Below, in pieces: positions 1 to 11,015 of a stretch of DNA of 64,000 nt. The stretch is from positions 266,112,501 to 266,176,500 of the forward strand of contig OY856414.1 of NCBI GenBank assembly GCA_963693085.1, given 5' to 3'. The stretch comes from Alisma plantago-aquatica. Taxonomy: Eukaryota > Streptophyta > Magnoliopsida > Alismatales > Alismataceae. Numbering within the stretch: the first letter of the stretch is position 1; every line of letters begins with the position of its first letter. The translations under genes were made by a program, and so were the position numbers. The notes beneath the pieces are model-generated. The model did not search any database, was not told the origin of the DNA, and was given only the letters and a program-made list of their open reading frames with translations.

Positions 1-138
1 AAAATGTTACTAGTTGACTTGTGTGACTCTTAATATTTGTATAAGAGAGAAACAATGGCATCCATATGGACACAAAATATCTAAAACAGCCATATATCAT
101 CGTTTTGTATACAAAAAGTATCCATGACAAATCATCCT

Positions 139-3100
139 CTAATCTGGAGTGCGCCATGCATGAGAATCCATCCCATTGTTACTATCCATGTGTTGAGTGT
201 GAGACTCGGATCCCACATTACTATTTGAGTGTTGACCTTGAGAAGAAACAAATCCATCCTGTTCATATGAAAATGAAAGATTTCAATATAAAATAAGTCA
301 ATAACACAGTCCAATACCAGCCATGAACATGATAAGAATAATGATCCATTTGAGATTCACTTAATGTGGGATATGTCTACTAGAAGCAAGGAGAAAGAGA
401 AAGTTGATAAGAAAGAAAAGAACATATATAACTAGGTGGTTCTATGTTTTCATTTCTTGGATATCATTGAATGTTGGCAAAAAGTAACTATGATTCATAG
501 TATCCTTGGTAACCAACAATCTAAATAAAAATTAAATTATTTTAGCTGCAATTTTCAGCAATATAGTGCACTTCATTTCTTTCATAACCTACACTAGAAT
601 GCTCAAATTAAACTTTAAGATGAACTCAATGGAGAATATTAGTGAAGTATCTAACCTGACCCATCATTTGTGCTATCTTCATATTAGCATCAGCAAGTTT
701 TTGAGCATAGAATGCAGCTTCTTTTTCAAGATCTTCACAAGCTTTGTTAGCAATGGTCATATTGGGGCCCTCCTTCAGCAACTGTCTTGTCACTCCATTA
801 CCAAAACCTCTTTGGTAGCCTCCGTGATGATTACCATAGACATGATCATATACAGGTAGTACATCAAGTGGGTCATGACTATATTGTACATTCCGACGTT
901 CTGCTTCAGCTTGGACCTCCTCCTATTAAGACAATAGATATCATTGAAAAAAGGTGTAAAACACATATGATGGATGTATATTTTGTTTAATAAGTAGCCT
1001 TATATCTATTATATATAACTTACCATCCTTTGCCTAGTGTATTCATTAGGAGACATCCCATCTTCATACGTGTGGCATGCAAAATAGGTAGATAGTTGAG
1101 TAGGGTTTTTTCCTTCTTGAATCTAACAAAGAGAAATATTAGAAGAAATATGACATTATAAGATAATGGCATAGCAATCATCGACTAAAACATAGACCAT
1201 TAATGCTATAATCATCAATTAAAATATAGAATATTACCATCTCAAATTTTTTCCGTATGATGGATTTACTCCCTAATGTATATGTAGGTCGTGTCATTGA
1301 ACGATTAGTTACATTTTGTTTTGCTTCAGCCTACACATAATGATAATAGTATAACAATTCAAATGACCATGCAAAAATAATTCTTTTTGAGACATATAAG
1401 AAGATCATATTACCTTTGCCTCCTCCTTATTCCAATAAATTAATAGTAGTTCCCACTGCTCTTGACTAACCCTTGATTCTGGAGATCGAAGAACCTTTTC
1501 TGGTGGTAATGAATCAAACTGCGACTTCAGGCGATGTCGATGTGTTCTAACACAGTTCTTCACCTTTCTAGTACACCAGTTCCTAACCAAATACATAACT
1601 GGAAGCAAGTGTGTTTCATGGCTTTTGAATTTGAACAATTTCTGACAAAAAATATAGTAAGATAGAGTGTTAATTAAGAGTATCATACATAAATAGAATT
1701 TTGATATAACTTTCAAAAAGGAATACCTGAACTTCTTCCCATACACCATTAAAGCTTTTCCTTTGCAAAACCCCCCATTTCAAATGTAATGGAAAAGCAT
1801 CAGTATCTCTAGCTTTCAAGCCTAAGAAGCTCACCAAAGTTCCTCCTTGTTTACCGACCGGTTGATTGTCGAGTGTCCAACACTCATGGTGAGTTTGCCC
1901 AAGTGGTGGTTTCATGGTAGCATAGCCAGTCCATCCACGTCCTTTTCTTTCCACAATGTCATCAAAGCATGCATCTACATATTATAACAATTGTAAGAAA
2001 CAAATAACATATTTATGAATTGTTTATTTGATATAATGATACATACTTGTGGTGTTAGGTTCGACATTGTTACCACCTTTAGCTTTACGTTTAGATCTCC
2101 TCATCCGATGAGTTTTCTTATTCATAGTAGGAACACCAGACCTCTCCCTCTCTATTTCCATGAACAAAGCATATGAGGAAACACTTAATAAACAAATATG
2201 GATCTAACATATAGTAACTCACCAACTTCAAGATTTGTAACAAAAAAAGCATCTTGATCAAGAACATCAAAGGGATTGGGTGCTTGGAAACTAGGTCCAT
2301 GTATGTTATCTCCACCGGCTTCTTCCATCCCTATAAAAGAACAATCATGTAACCACCAAAAAAGGTAGATGTGTAATATCCAAAAAAAATAGCAATGGCT
2401 GCAAAAGTGGAGTCTCTCACCAACATTATGATTTCCCTCAAAGGAAGTTGCTTGACTTTGAAACTTAATAGGGTTGGGAATATGAGAACTAGATCTATGA
2501 ATGTTATCTACAAAAGCACAATCATGTCACAACCAAGAAAAAGTATTCCCACAATGTTTGAACTTACTTAACATGGTACTAACCAATGCTTCGATGTTCA
2601 ACCACTCGAACACCTCCACTTTTACTTGTTGAATTGTGAAAATCTAAAATTATATGTATATACAAAGAATTCAGCCACAATTTAGATTCATCACATAATC
2701 AAAATATGTATTCACCTGCTTGAGGTACTACATTGTTAGATTTGGTGGTTTTTGCATTTCCTCGAGTCGTTCCCACAAAGGAAGTTGCTTGACTTTGAAC
2801 CTCAACAGGGTTGGGAATATGGGAACTAGATCCATGAATGTTATCAACACCAATTTTAGCCATCCCTACAAAAGCACAATCATGTCACAACCAAGAAAAA
2901 GTATTCCCACAATGTTTGAACTTACTTAACATGGTACCAACCAATGCTTCGATGTTCAGCCACTCTAACACCTCCATTTTTACTTGTTGAATTGTGAAAA
3001 TCTAAAATTATATGTATATACAAAGAATTCAGCCACAATTTAGATTCATCACATAATCAAAATATATATTCACCTGCTTGAGGTACTACATGGTTAGATT

Positions 3101-5617
3101 TGGTGGTTTTTGCATTTCCTCGAGCCGTTCCCACAAAGGAAGTTGCTTGACTTTGAACCTCAACAGGGTTGGGAATATGGGAACTAGATCCATGAATGTT
3201 ATCAACACCAACTTTAGCCATCCCTACAAAAGCACAATCATGTCAAAACCAAGAAAAAGTATTCCCATGATGTTTGAACTTACTTAACATGGTACCAACC
3301 AATGTTGCGATGTTCAACCACTCTAACACCTCCATTTTTACTTGTTGAATTGTGAAAATCTGAAATTATATGTATATACAAAGAATTCAGCCACAATTTA
3401 GATTCATCACATAATCAAAATATGTATTTACCTGCTTGAGGTACTACATGGTTAGATTTGGTGGTTTTTGCATTTCCTCGAGCCGTTCCCACAAAGGAAG
3501 TTGCTTGACTTTGAACCTCAACAAGGTTGGGAATATGGGAACTAGATCCATGAATGTTATCAACACCAACTTTAGCCATCCCTACAAAAGCACAATTATG
3601 TCACAACCAAGAAAAAGTATTCCCACAATGTTTGAACTTACTTAACATGGTACCAACCAATGCTTCGATGTTCAACCACTCTAACACCTCCATTTTTACT
3701 TGTTGAATTGTGAAAATCTGAAATTATATGTATATACAAAGAATTCAGCCACAATTTAGATTCATCACATAATCAAAATATGTATTCACCTTCTTGAGGT
3801 ACTACATGGTTAGATTTGGTGGTTTTTGCATTTCCTCGAGCCGTTCCCACAAAGGAAGTTGCTTGACTTTGAACCTCAACAGGGTTGGGAATATGAGAAC
3901 TAGATCCATGAATGTTATATACACCAACTTCAGCCATCCCTACAAAAGAAAAACCATGTCACAACCAAGGAAAAGGCACCCCACAATGTTTGAACTTATT
4001 TAACATGGTACTGACCAATGCTTCGATGCTCAACCACTCTAACACCTCCACTTTTACTTGCCAAATTGTGAAAATCTGAAATTATATATATATACAAAGA
4101 ATTCAGCCACAATTTGGATTCATCATATAATCAAACTATGTAATCACCTGCTTGAGGTACGAAATGGTTAGATTTGGTGGTTTTTGCATTTCCTCCAGCC
4201 ATGCCTACAATATGCAAAACAAGTTGTTGTAGATAATATTTTTGGAATAAGGAATCCATAAATAAGTATATATGTAATATCTACATCAAGAACGATAGAT
4301 CTAATATTTGGGTGGCTCACCAAATTTATGATTTCCCACAAACAAAGTTGCTTGACTTTGAACCTCAATAGGATAGGGAATATGGGAATTAGATCCATGA
4401 ATGTTATCTACACCGACTTCAGCCATCCCTACAAAAGCACAATCATATCATAAATAAGAAAAAGCATTCCCACAATGTTTGAACTTATTTAACAAGGTAC
4501 CAACCAATACTTTGATGCTCAACCACTCTAACACCTCCACTTTTACTTGTTGAATTGTGAAAATCTAAAATTATATGTATATATGGAGAATTCAGCCACA
4601 ATTTGGATTCATTATATAATTTAACTATGTATTTACCTGCTTGAGGTACTATATGGTTCAATTTGGTGGTTTTTTTCTTTCCTTGAGCCATGCCTACAAT
4701 ATGCAAAACAAGTGGTTGTAGATAACATTTTCAGAATAAGGTATTCACATATAAGTAGATGTGTAATATAAACATAAAGAACAATAGCTTCAAAAGTTGA
4801 GTGGCTCACCAAATTTATAATTTCCCACAAAGGAAGTTGCTTGACTTTGAACCTCAATAGGGTAGGGAATATGGGAACTAGATCCATGAATGTTATCAAC
4901 ACCAACTTTAGCCATCCCTACAAAAGCATAATCATGTCACAACCAAGAAAAAGTATTCCCACAATGTTTGAACTTACTTAACATGGTACCTACCAATGCT
5001 TCGATGCTCAACCACTCTAACACCTCCACTTTTACTTTCAGAATTTTGAAAATCTAAAATTATATATATATATAAAGGATTCAACAACAATTTGGATTCA
5101 TTATATAATCAAACTATGTATTCACCTGCTTGAGGTCCTACATGGTTCAATTTGGTGGTTTTTGTCTTTCCTCGAGCCATGCCCACAATATGCAAAACAA
5201 GTGGTTTGTAGATAACATTTTTGGATTAAGGTATTCACAACCAAGAGATTATATATTGTTTGGATTCAAAATTTAATCAAATAATATATTATTTCAAAAT
5301 AGAAGATTACTTTACCTTCTTGAGGAGTCAAAGAATTTACTTTAATCATTTTTGCCTTTTCCCGAGCCTTTCCTACAAGATGAAGATTTTTTTCTATATG
5401 AAATATTTGAAAATGGATGTTAGTCAAAAGATAATTTAGACCACTTACTTGCTATAGAAGATAACAATTGATCATGAGTTGTTGAGGAAGTATCTTTAGA
5501 AGGTGTGGAATTATGAGAGAGGGTGGTGAACTGGTCCTTTATAGACACATGTGCACAACTTTTATTCTTTTCTTCTAGAACATCATTTATTGACCTTAAC
5601 TTTTTCTTTGGAGGCAT
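139..5617 (-). CDS. TNPA-like CACTA protein, 27-exon model, about 995 codons
   Basis: I joined exons by GT/AG sites and reading frame. Main exons, right to left: 5617-5449 (ATG), 5372-5316, then the repeated exons of the 358-bp array, then 2507-2421, 2330-2223, 2151-2047, 1974-1727, 1641-1414, 1330-1238, 1122-1024, 922-656 and 258-139 (stop TAG). Every junction keeps frame and the exon total is a multiple of three. Exons 1974-1727 to 922-656 look like the plant transposase family Transposase_24 (Ptta/En/Spm): a region ending RVSQEQWELLLIYWN, a GSKS motif, and GNHHGGYQRGFGNGV near the end, followed by a helical charged stretch. In En/Spm, TNPA binds subterminal repeats; that role here is by analogy. 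The first exon has a basic PPKKK start. One acceptor (near 5182) is GG rather than AG. The C-terminal exons are secure; the array exons rest on splice logic alone. Confidence 0.75.
2421..5181 (-). repeat. Tandem exon-pair array within the TNPA-like gene (358-bp units)
   Basis: Four near-identical units with an exact 358-bp period occupy about 2584-4015. On the minus strand each holds a 150-nt exon (2865-2716, 3223-3074, 3581-3432, 3939-3790), a 72-nt intron, a 60-nt exon (2643-2584, 3001-2942, 3359-3300, 3717-3658) and a 76-nt intron. The two exons total 210 nt, so each unit adds exactly 70 residues without changing frame. Units to the right (about 4016-5181) are older and longer: their first exon is split by an extra intron of roughly 110 bp. 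A partial, older-type copy lies at 2507-2421. The encoded modules are polar, with motifs such as VDNIHGSS, VEVQSQATSFVG and FHNSTSKNGGVRV. I recognise no domain in them. Confidence 0.88.
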
Positions 5618-5626
5618 ACTTTCAAG

Positions 5627-7249
5627 TCAATTATGTACTATACAAGAAAACATATAGGTAAGAATGGAAGAATAAACAAACAATATCTTTTTCCAACCAT
5701 CGGGTAATTCAGAACTAGGATTATCATAGAACTCCCACATTTTGAGTATATCTGAACCTGAAAAATGTTGTGGTGCACCTTCATTTTCCTCCATTCCATT
5801 GAAATTATTTTTATCTACACGCCATGGATGATCTACATCTAGAAACCGACGATGTCTCATGTAGACACATTTTCGGCTATGTGGAAGATAAATAGAACCA
5901 TGATTAGCAGCGCAATATGGACATGCCTTGTATCCTTTTGTGCTCCAACCTGACAACATGCCATATGCAGGAAAATCATTGATTGTCCATAAGAGTGCTA
6001 CTCTCATATTAAAAAATTCTCCTCTATTTGCATCATATGTCAACACACCATCTAACCATAATGTTTTCAGCTCATCAATTAGTGGTTGCAAATATGTATC
6101 AATTTTATTTCCAGGAGATTTCGGACCTTCAATAAGAAGAGACAACATAAATAGTGACTGTTTCATCACTAACCAAGGTGGAAAGTTGTAACAAATTAAA
6201 ATGACAGGCCAAGTACTCCAACTACTTCCCACTGTCATATTGAAAGGACTAAACCCATCACTTGCAAGAGCAAGCCTTATGTTACGAGGATCCGAACTAA
6301 ATGAGGGATTCTTTAAATCAAAATCTTTCCATGCTAATGAATCTCTTGGATGATTCATCTCATCATTTTCACTATTTGAGAAAGTGTGGTGGCCAATCAT
6401 AAGCGGGGCTAACTTTTTTGACATAAAAAGCCTCTTCAATCGTGGTGTTAAAGGAAAGTAACGAAGTAATTTTAGAGGTACTTTCTGCAATCTCCACACC
6501 CTATTCTTTCTTCTACATTTTTTCCATCTAGATAGACCACAAATGGGGCATGCATTCAATTTTGCATGCTCACCACAAAATAGGACACAATCATTTCGAC
6601 AAGCATGAATTCTTTCATAGTCCAATCCTAAAGAAGACATTATCTTTTGGCATTCATACCAACTACTTGGTAAAGTGTTATCTTTCGGAAGAAAGTCATT
6701 TAGCATCATAAAAAGGGTTGATAGTGCAATATTGGTCAACTTGTGTCTACATTTGTATTCAAACACCCGAATAATGCAAGACAATTTTGTATATTTCAAG
6801 CATCCATGATATAGAGGTTGGCTAGCATCATCTATAAGTTTTTGAAATTGATGTATGTCTTCATCAAGATTTTCATTCGAAGTATTTTGTGCATGATCAG
6901 AATCTACATACTCAGATTGTCCCATTGCATCAAATATGAGCCCATCCATATCATCTCTATTTTCAGTTTGTTGAGCACTTCTACATTTAGTTATCTCTCC
7001 ATGTCTTGTCCAAGTTGTATAATCTTGTAGAAATCCATTCATTATGATATGACTTTTTATGGTATATTTGTCCCCGAAACATTTGTTCTCACACTTTTTA
7101 CATGGACATCTGACTTCTTTTTTAAAGTCTTTTTCAAATGCAAATTTTAGAAAATCATTCACCCCTTCCTGAAATATATGATCTCGACATCTATCATAAC
7201 CAGTCTTTCCACGAGAAATCCAACTTTTATCATTTATGAATTCCTCCAT
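5627..7249 (-). pseudogene. TNP2/TNPD-type CACTA transposase, C-terminally truncated (540 codons)
   Basis: The N-terminus (about residues 5-85) fits the transposase-associated domain: KSWISRGKTGYDRC, then a CPCKKCENKC zinc-binding pattern. Residues about 190-480 fit Transposase_21 (TNP2): HACRNDCVLFCGEH, CPICGLSRWK, SDGFSPFNM, WPVILICYNFPPWLVMK, LIEGPKSPGNKIDTYL, TINDFPAYGMLSGWSTKG, ACPYC, MRHRRFL. After PDGWKK the similarity stops and the frame ends 23 residues later. Full TNP2 proteins are usually well over 800 residues, so the second half, expected to start near an LPYW/HNLDVMHIEKN region, is missing. The stop lies only about 10 bases upstream of the TNPA ATG, so there is no room for the lost part. 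The ATG follows directly after a consensus acceptor (TTTTCAG at 7250), which supports this start. Confidence 0.85.
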
Positions 7250-8950
7250 CTGAAAATTCCTAATAAAAAGACAACAACAATGTGACTTAAATTCAAAATT
7301 TAAGTTGTATAATGTAATATTTTTACTTATTTATACATCACTAATACTATTAGTCAACCTGTCAACTTATTTTGATCATTCTGATTGTATGCTACTCTTT
7401 GTTATTGTATTACGTAGCTGACTAAAATAATTAATCATCAAACATTAGGAATTCATTTGATCAATTTCATAAACAATGATACACATAATATAATTAAAGA
7501 GAGACTCACAAGTGATAAAATCAAGAAGCATAAAAAAGCTACAGCAGTAAAGTTCTTTTAGGAGCCGTTTGGCTGCCAACAATGCAAATCTTGGTATTTA
7601 TATGCAAAATATAAGTTGATCTAGATGGTAATATGATTCTATATTTGAGTTAGTATTTGTTGTAACAAATAGACAAACTATAGAAGCGCGCCATGCGTGG
7701 AGTTGCTTTGGGTGTAGGATTATCTATTTTTGCACTATCAGTTACTACACGAACAACTCAATTTCTCTGCTCAAGCCTCACTAGTTTGAAAAAGTAAACG
7801 TTGTTACTGTGTAAAAATACTAGTATTTCGAACGCTGCTAGTTGAATTGTCTAGGGGTGAGTAAAGAATGGTCCAGACCGTAAAACCGGACCGGACTACT
7901 CAATTTGGTTCGGTCCGGTCCGGTCCATTTTGAGTTTGGTCTGGTCCGCGGTCCGGGAATTTTGATAAGTTCGGTCTTCGGTCCAGCTGGTCCGGTTCGG
8001 ACCGCAGAGTGACTTTTATATAAAGTTCATATATATTTGAAGGTGTATTCTATAATAATTATAAATAAAGTACATATATAAGCACTACTAGTATAAATAT
8101 TTGATACTAAAGTAATATAATTGTTAGAAATGACTAAGATTATCAACTTTGTACAATTAAATAAGTTATAAAACATGTAAAAAAGGCTGATTATGGTCCA
8201 AATGGTCTGGTCCAGTCTTAGTACAAAACGGACCGGTCCCGGTCTGGTCCTACCTCGAAACGGTCCGATCTGCGGTCCATATATTGTTGAAATTCGGTCC
8301 GCGGTCCGATCCGATTCGGTCCGATTTTGGACCGATGCGCATCCCTAGAATTGTCCCTTATAGTAATCAAATTGGACCTTACAAGCATTGCAAATGTTGT
8401 TCTGGATGAGATTTTAACAGGAAAAACGTATTGTTAATGTTAACAGGACGTGAAAATCATTTTATTTCAAGAATCGAAATACATTTAACAACAAAGTTGC
8501 TCTTTTTATTAAAGAAAATGAACAGCTGCGTTTTTACATTTTGATTGAGCTTGGAAATCACATTATAAATACTGGAGAATGGGGACACGAGAACAGTAGA
8601 TAAATACAAATCATCTGATAAGCTTTAAGATTGGACAAATCTCTTACCTGTGAGCTCGTGCGATTGATGGTTGCAAACAATGGTACAATGTTCTTTGCTG
8701 CAACCTACAACGTTCTTTGCTGCAACTTACTGGAGGCTTCTCCTTCGTCTGTCTCCTAGCTAGCAGCAACACCGTTAAACCTCCACGGCGGCGAACAACC
8801 TTTAGGAATGATGTACACCTTGTTGATGAGAGGTCTGAGGAGGAGTCGGGAGTAGTAGTCGTAGGACCTCCACGACAGGAAAATAAATCCACAGGTTTCA
8901 CGACGACCTAGTGCACATGCTGTCGGTTGCAATACATAGCGGAAAGAAAT
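7250..8950 (-). other. CACTA leader exon and first intron
   Basis: On the minus strand a consensus donor CAG|GTAAGAG ends a GC-rich leader exon at 8648 (its 5' end, somewhere near 8950, is not resolved). An acceptor at 7250 lies immediately before the TNP2 ATG. A second acceptor, TTTTCTTGTATAG, ends at 5638 just before the TNPA ATG. Using one or the other would give TNP2 or TNPA from one promoter, as En/Spm does. The first intron carries the hAT insertion. A short reading frame at 8901-8644 overlaps the leader; it may be a chance upstream ORF. Confidence 0.6.
7852..8347. mobile_element. Non-autonomous hAT element, 496 bp, with 8-bp target duplication
   Basis: The ends are TAGGGGTGAGTAAAG on the left and, reverse-complemented, TAGGGATGCGCATCGG on the right, matching the hAT pattern TAGGG. 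The flanks at 7844-7851 and 8348-8355 are a perfect 8-bp duplication, GAATTGTC. Inside, both ends are packed with GGTCCG/CGGACC words in both orientations (7870-8000 and 8200-8335) around an AT-rich centre. There is no transposase ORF, so any movement depended on a hAT transposase elsewhere. It lies in the leader intron of the CACTA element and therefore inserted after it. Confidence 0.93.
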
Positions 8951-8959
8951 CGGCAGTTG

Positions 8960-9247
8960 CGGCGGCCATGAGTCGATTAAATGAGAGAGGGGTTCTAGGT
9001 ATTAACCCGGAAGGACTTTTACCCCTTCTAAAATATAACCACAACCATTGATTTTACAGGAGAATCCAAAGCCGTTGATTCTCTTTTTCCTGGGGCCCAT
9101 AGCTGGTTGCGGGATGTAATTTTTGTCATTTGGCGTCTATGACATCCTTCTGTGATGCGCAGTATCGTAACGAAGTATGTGCCACGGCCATGACCGTAAG
9201 ACTTTACCGGCACCAGCCCGTCACGGAAAATTGACTTTCTAGTAGTG
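8960..9247 (-). repeat. CACTA terminal and subterminal region
   Basis: The last bases before 9247 read CTAGTAGTG on the plus strand, the complement of a CACTA terminus. The adjoining 200 bases are GC-rich, with words such as CCGTGACGGG and GGCCATGACCG, as is usual for the TNPA-binding subterminal zone. No coding feature is seen. The 3-bp target duplication cannot be tested because the other end is outside the window. Confidence 0.75.
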
Positions 9248-9250
9248 ATA

Positions 9251-9815
9251 GAGACCAGGGGACTCTTGTTAAGAGATTAACGTATTGAATATAACACTTA
9301 ATGATAAAACTACTATCTACTAGTTATTTCAAAACATTTTATTCCAAAACAATACAATCAAATGTATTGCAAATTTGACCATGTATTAAGTTTTCAGCAA
9401 CCCATAGACATCAATGCCTATACTTATTTGATTACTTGGGTTATCATCTCGACATGATGAATAATGTGTAACTTTTAATATAACTACTATTTTTCCAATA
9501 TTCCAAGCCATATGAACAAATGAGGGTATCCCATGAGTGTGAGGCTAAATTGAGATATCTATGACTTAATGATTCAAATTGAAATCAACATGATTCATGA
9601 AGCCATATTAAGGGACTAGTTTGCAAATATATCTCAAATGAGGCGAATGCCTATATTTAGATAAGAGAAATTCAATTTAATTTGAATCAAAGACCCTGAC
9701 AATTTAGTCAAAATATTAACTAGTCTTTGGAATGAAGGATAAGATTTTAAATAAGCTCAAGATGGAGGGAAATAGCTCAAAATTAAATTTAGTACCCAAA
9801 ATCCAGTATGTTACA
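9251..9815 (-). repeat. 3' LTR (partial) of an old minus-strand LTR retrotransposon
   Basis: On the minus strand an LTR starts TGTAACATACTGG at 9815. Just before it (9816-9850) is a polypurine stretch, CCTTTTAGGGGAGATGAG, next to GATTTCGAGACGAAATCCCC, a sequence common at the 3' end of Gypsy chromovirus coding regions. The LTR runs left toward the CACTA end at 9247; its far boundary is lost. Its terminal bases resemble those near 22600-22640 (shared run AATTTAGTACC), the other LTR of the pair. The two have diverged a lot, so the element is old. Confidence 0.55.
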
Positions 9816-10549
9816 ACTCATCTCCCCTAAAAGGGGATTTCGTCTCGAAATCGGCACGACCACGGTCTATGCCAAGTATTACTCTCCATTACTCGTAAGG
9901 GTTCAAGTATGGGTCTATATAGCATGTCAACCACAATCTAAGTTCACTCTCTTAACCCCCAACTATGGGTTTTAATGATTCCATGTGACTCTCTAATGCT
10001 TTTCTCATCCCATGATTGTGACTTAGCTCAAGAAAAATCTTCGATAAAATCTCATAAAATCATATTTCTTTGTACATATAGTATTATAAAAAAATAATTT
10101 CTTGTGGAAAACTTTCGATGCAAAACTTAAATTGGCCAAAATCAATGTGATAAGTCACAATCACCCCTTTTTTTCCCCAACATTCTCCATACTAACTATT
10201 TAACTCAATAGTTCACTTATTGTATAGGGAATATGAATGTTGTACACAAATTCAAACTTATACTTCTAGTTTTACTATTTACCATCCACTTACTAGGTTG
10301 TTCACATTTTCTGACACCCTAACTAATCTCTACTAATATTGTGGTGTTTTATATTCACTAATTGGTAAGTCATATGACTTTGTGAAAAATTAGCTCCTCT
10401 TGAGTTACTATTTCTATTTAATTAGATAAGGTTAACAAGACTAGGGTTGGTTCTAAACTACTCGACTAAGTTCTAAGTATGCTAGTTTTTAACCCTAACT
10501 TCCATGAGACATGCATGAGTGTCGACTGTTTATGGCTCTGATACCATGT
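9816..10549 (-). mobile_element. Residual internal region of the old minus-strand LTR element
   Basis: Only about 730 bp separate the polypurine tract near 9818-9835 from the primer site at 10534-10546 (minus strand TGGTATCAGAGCC, initiator-Met tRNA). No gag or pol similarity is visible and the stretch is AT-rich. Either the interior was deleted or this is a non-autonomous short-interior derivative. The LTRs and polypurine context suggest Gypsy, but no protein domain confirms it. Confidence 0.6.
10534..10546 (-). promoter_or_regulatory. Primer binding site (initiator-Met tRNA) of the old minus-strand element
   Basis: The minus strand reads TGGTATCAGAGCC three bases inside the LTR that ends ...CTTTACA at 10550. 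Confidence 0.75.
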
Positions 10550-10688
10550 TGTAAAGACCCAATCTTTACGATCAAATATTTACAAAATGTATCAAAAATA
10601 TAAACAATCTTTATTTCAATCATGTTTGTACATCAGAGTTGCGGAAGTTTACAAACATAATATTACAAGATTGAAAATAAGAACTGGT
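10550..10688 (-). repeat. 5' LTR of the old minus-strand element, first fragment
   Basis: This LTR begins next to the primer site and is cut by Copia-1 at 10689. It resumes after the duplicated CTGGT at 21841. The perfect 5-bp duplication (10684-10688 and 21841-21845) proves the two fragments were once continuous. Confidence 0.7.
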
Positions 10689-11015
10689 TGTTGACCTAGG
10701 TGTCGCACATTGCCCATATTTTGATAATGACTTAACCATTCCATTCATATGTATCTAACAAATCTATTTGAGATTGTTTCAGACATTAGGTACAAGAAAA
10801 GAATCTCATTTCACTCCAAAGCTACTCATCCAGCACATGCAAAACATGTGACTTTTGATCGTTTTGTAATATAGCCCTTAGAGGCTTAGAACAATTGATG
10901 TAATCACTTATACTCATGTTTTGTATTGTAACTAAGATGGATAAATTGATTGGGACTCAAAAATCCATCGTTTGTACAGTTTATGAAAATTCCAAAATAC
11001 CCATAACAGGGATTT

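Larger units (their letters stand above)
1..9247 (-). mobile_element. CACTA (En/Spm-type) DNA transposon, right terminus at 9247, left end outside window
   Basis: Read on the minus strand, the element begins at 9247 with CACTACTAGAAAGTC, a classic CACTA terminal inverted repeat, followed by GC-rich subterminal DNA. Inward come a leader exon ending at a consensus donor, a TNP2-type transposase ORF and a multi-exon TNPA-like gene, all on the same strand, as in En/Spm. The gene order, the transposase family and the terminus agree. Bases 1-138 contain no CACTA end, so the other terminus lies off the window. A hAT element is nested at 7852-8347. The TNPA-like gene is open throughout, but the transposase lacks its C-terminal half, so this copy probably depends on another for transposition (inference). 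Confidence 0.9.

Noticed and set aside
2720..4003. Four repeated 69-residue plus-strand ORFs beginning MRYY, looking like a tandem gene family
   Set aside because: They are the antisense of the minus-strand exon array; splice sites and frame make sense only on the minus strand.
2584..4015. Regular direct repeats suggesting a CRISPR array
   Set aside because: Units are 358 bp with no repeat-spacer pattern, and the DNA is plant transposon sequence.
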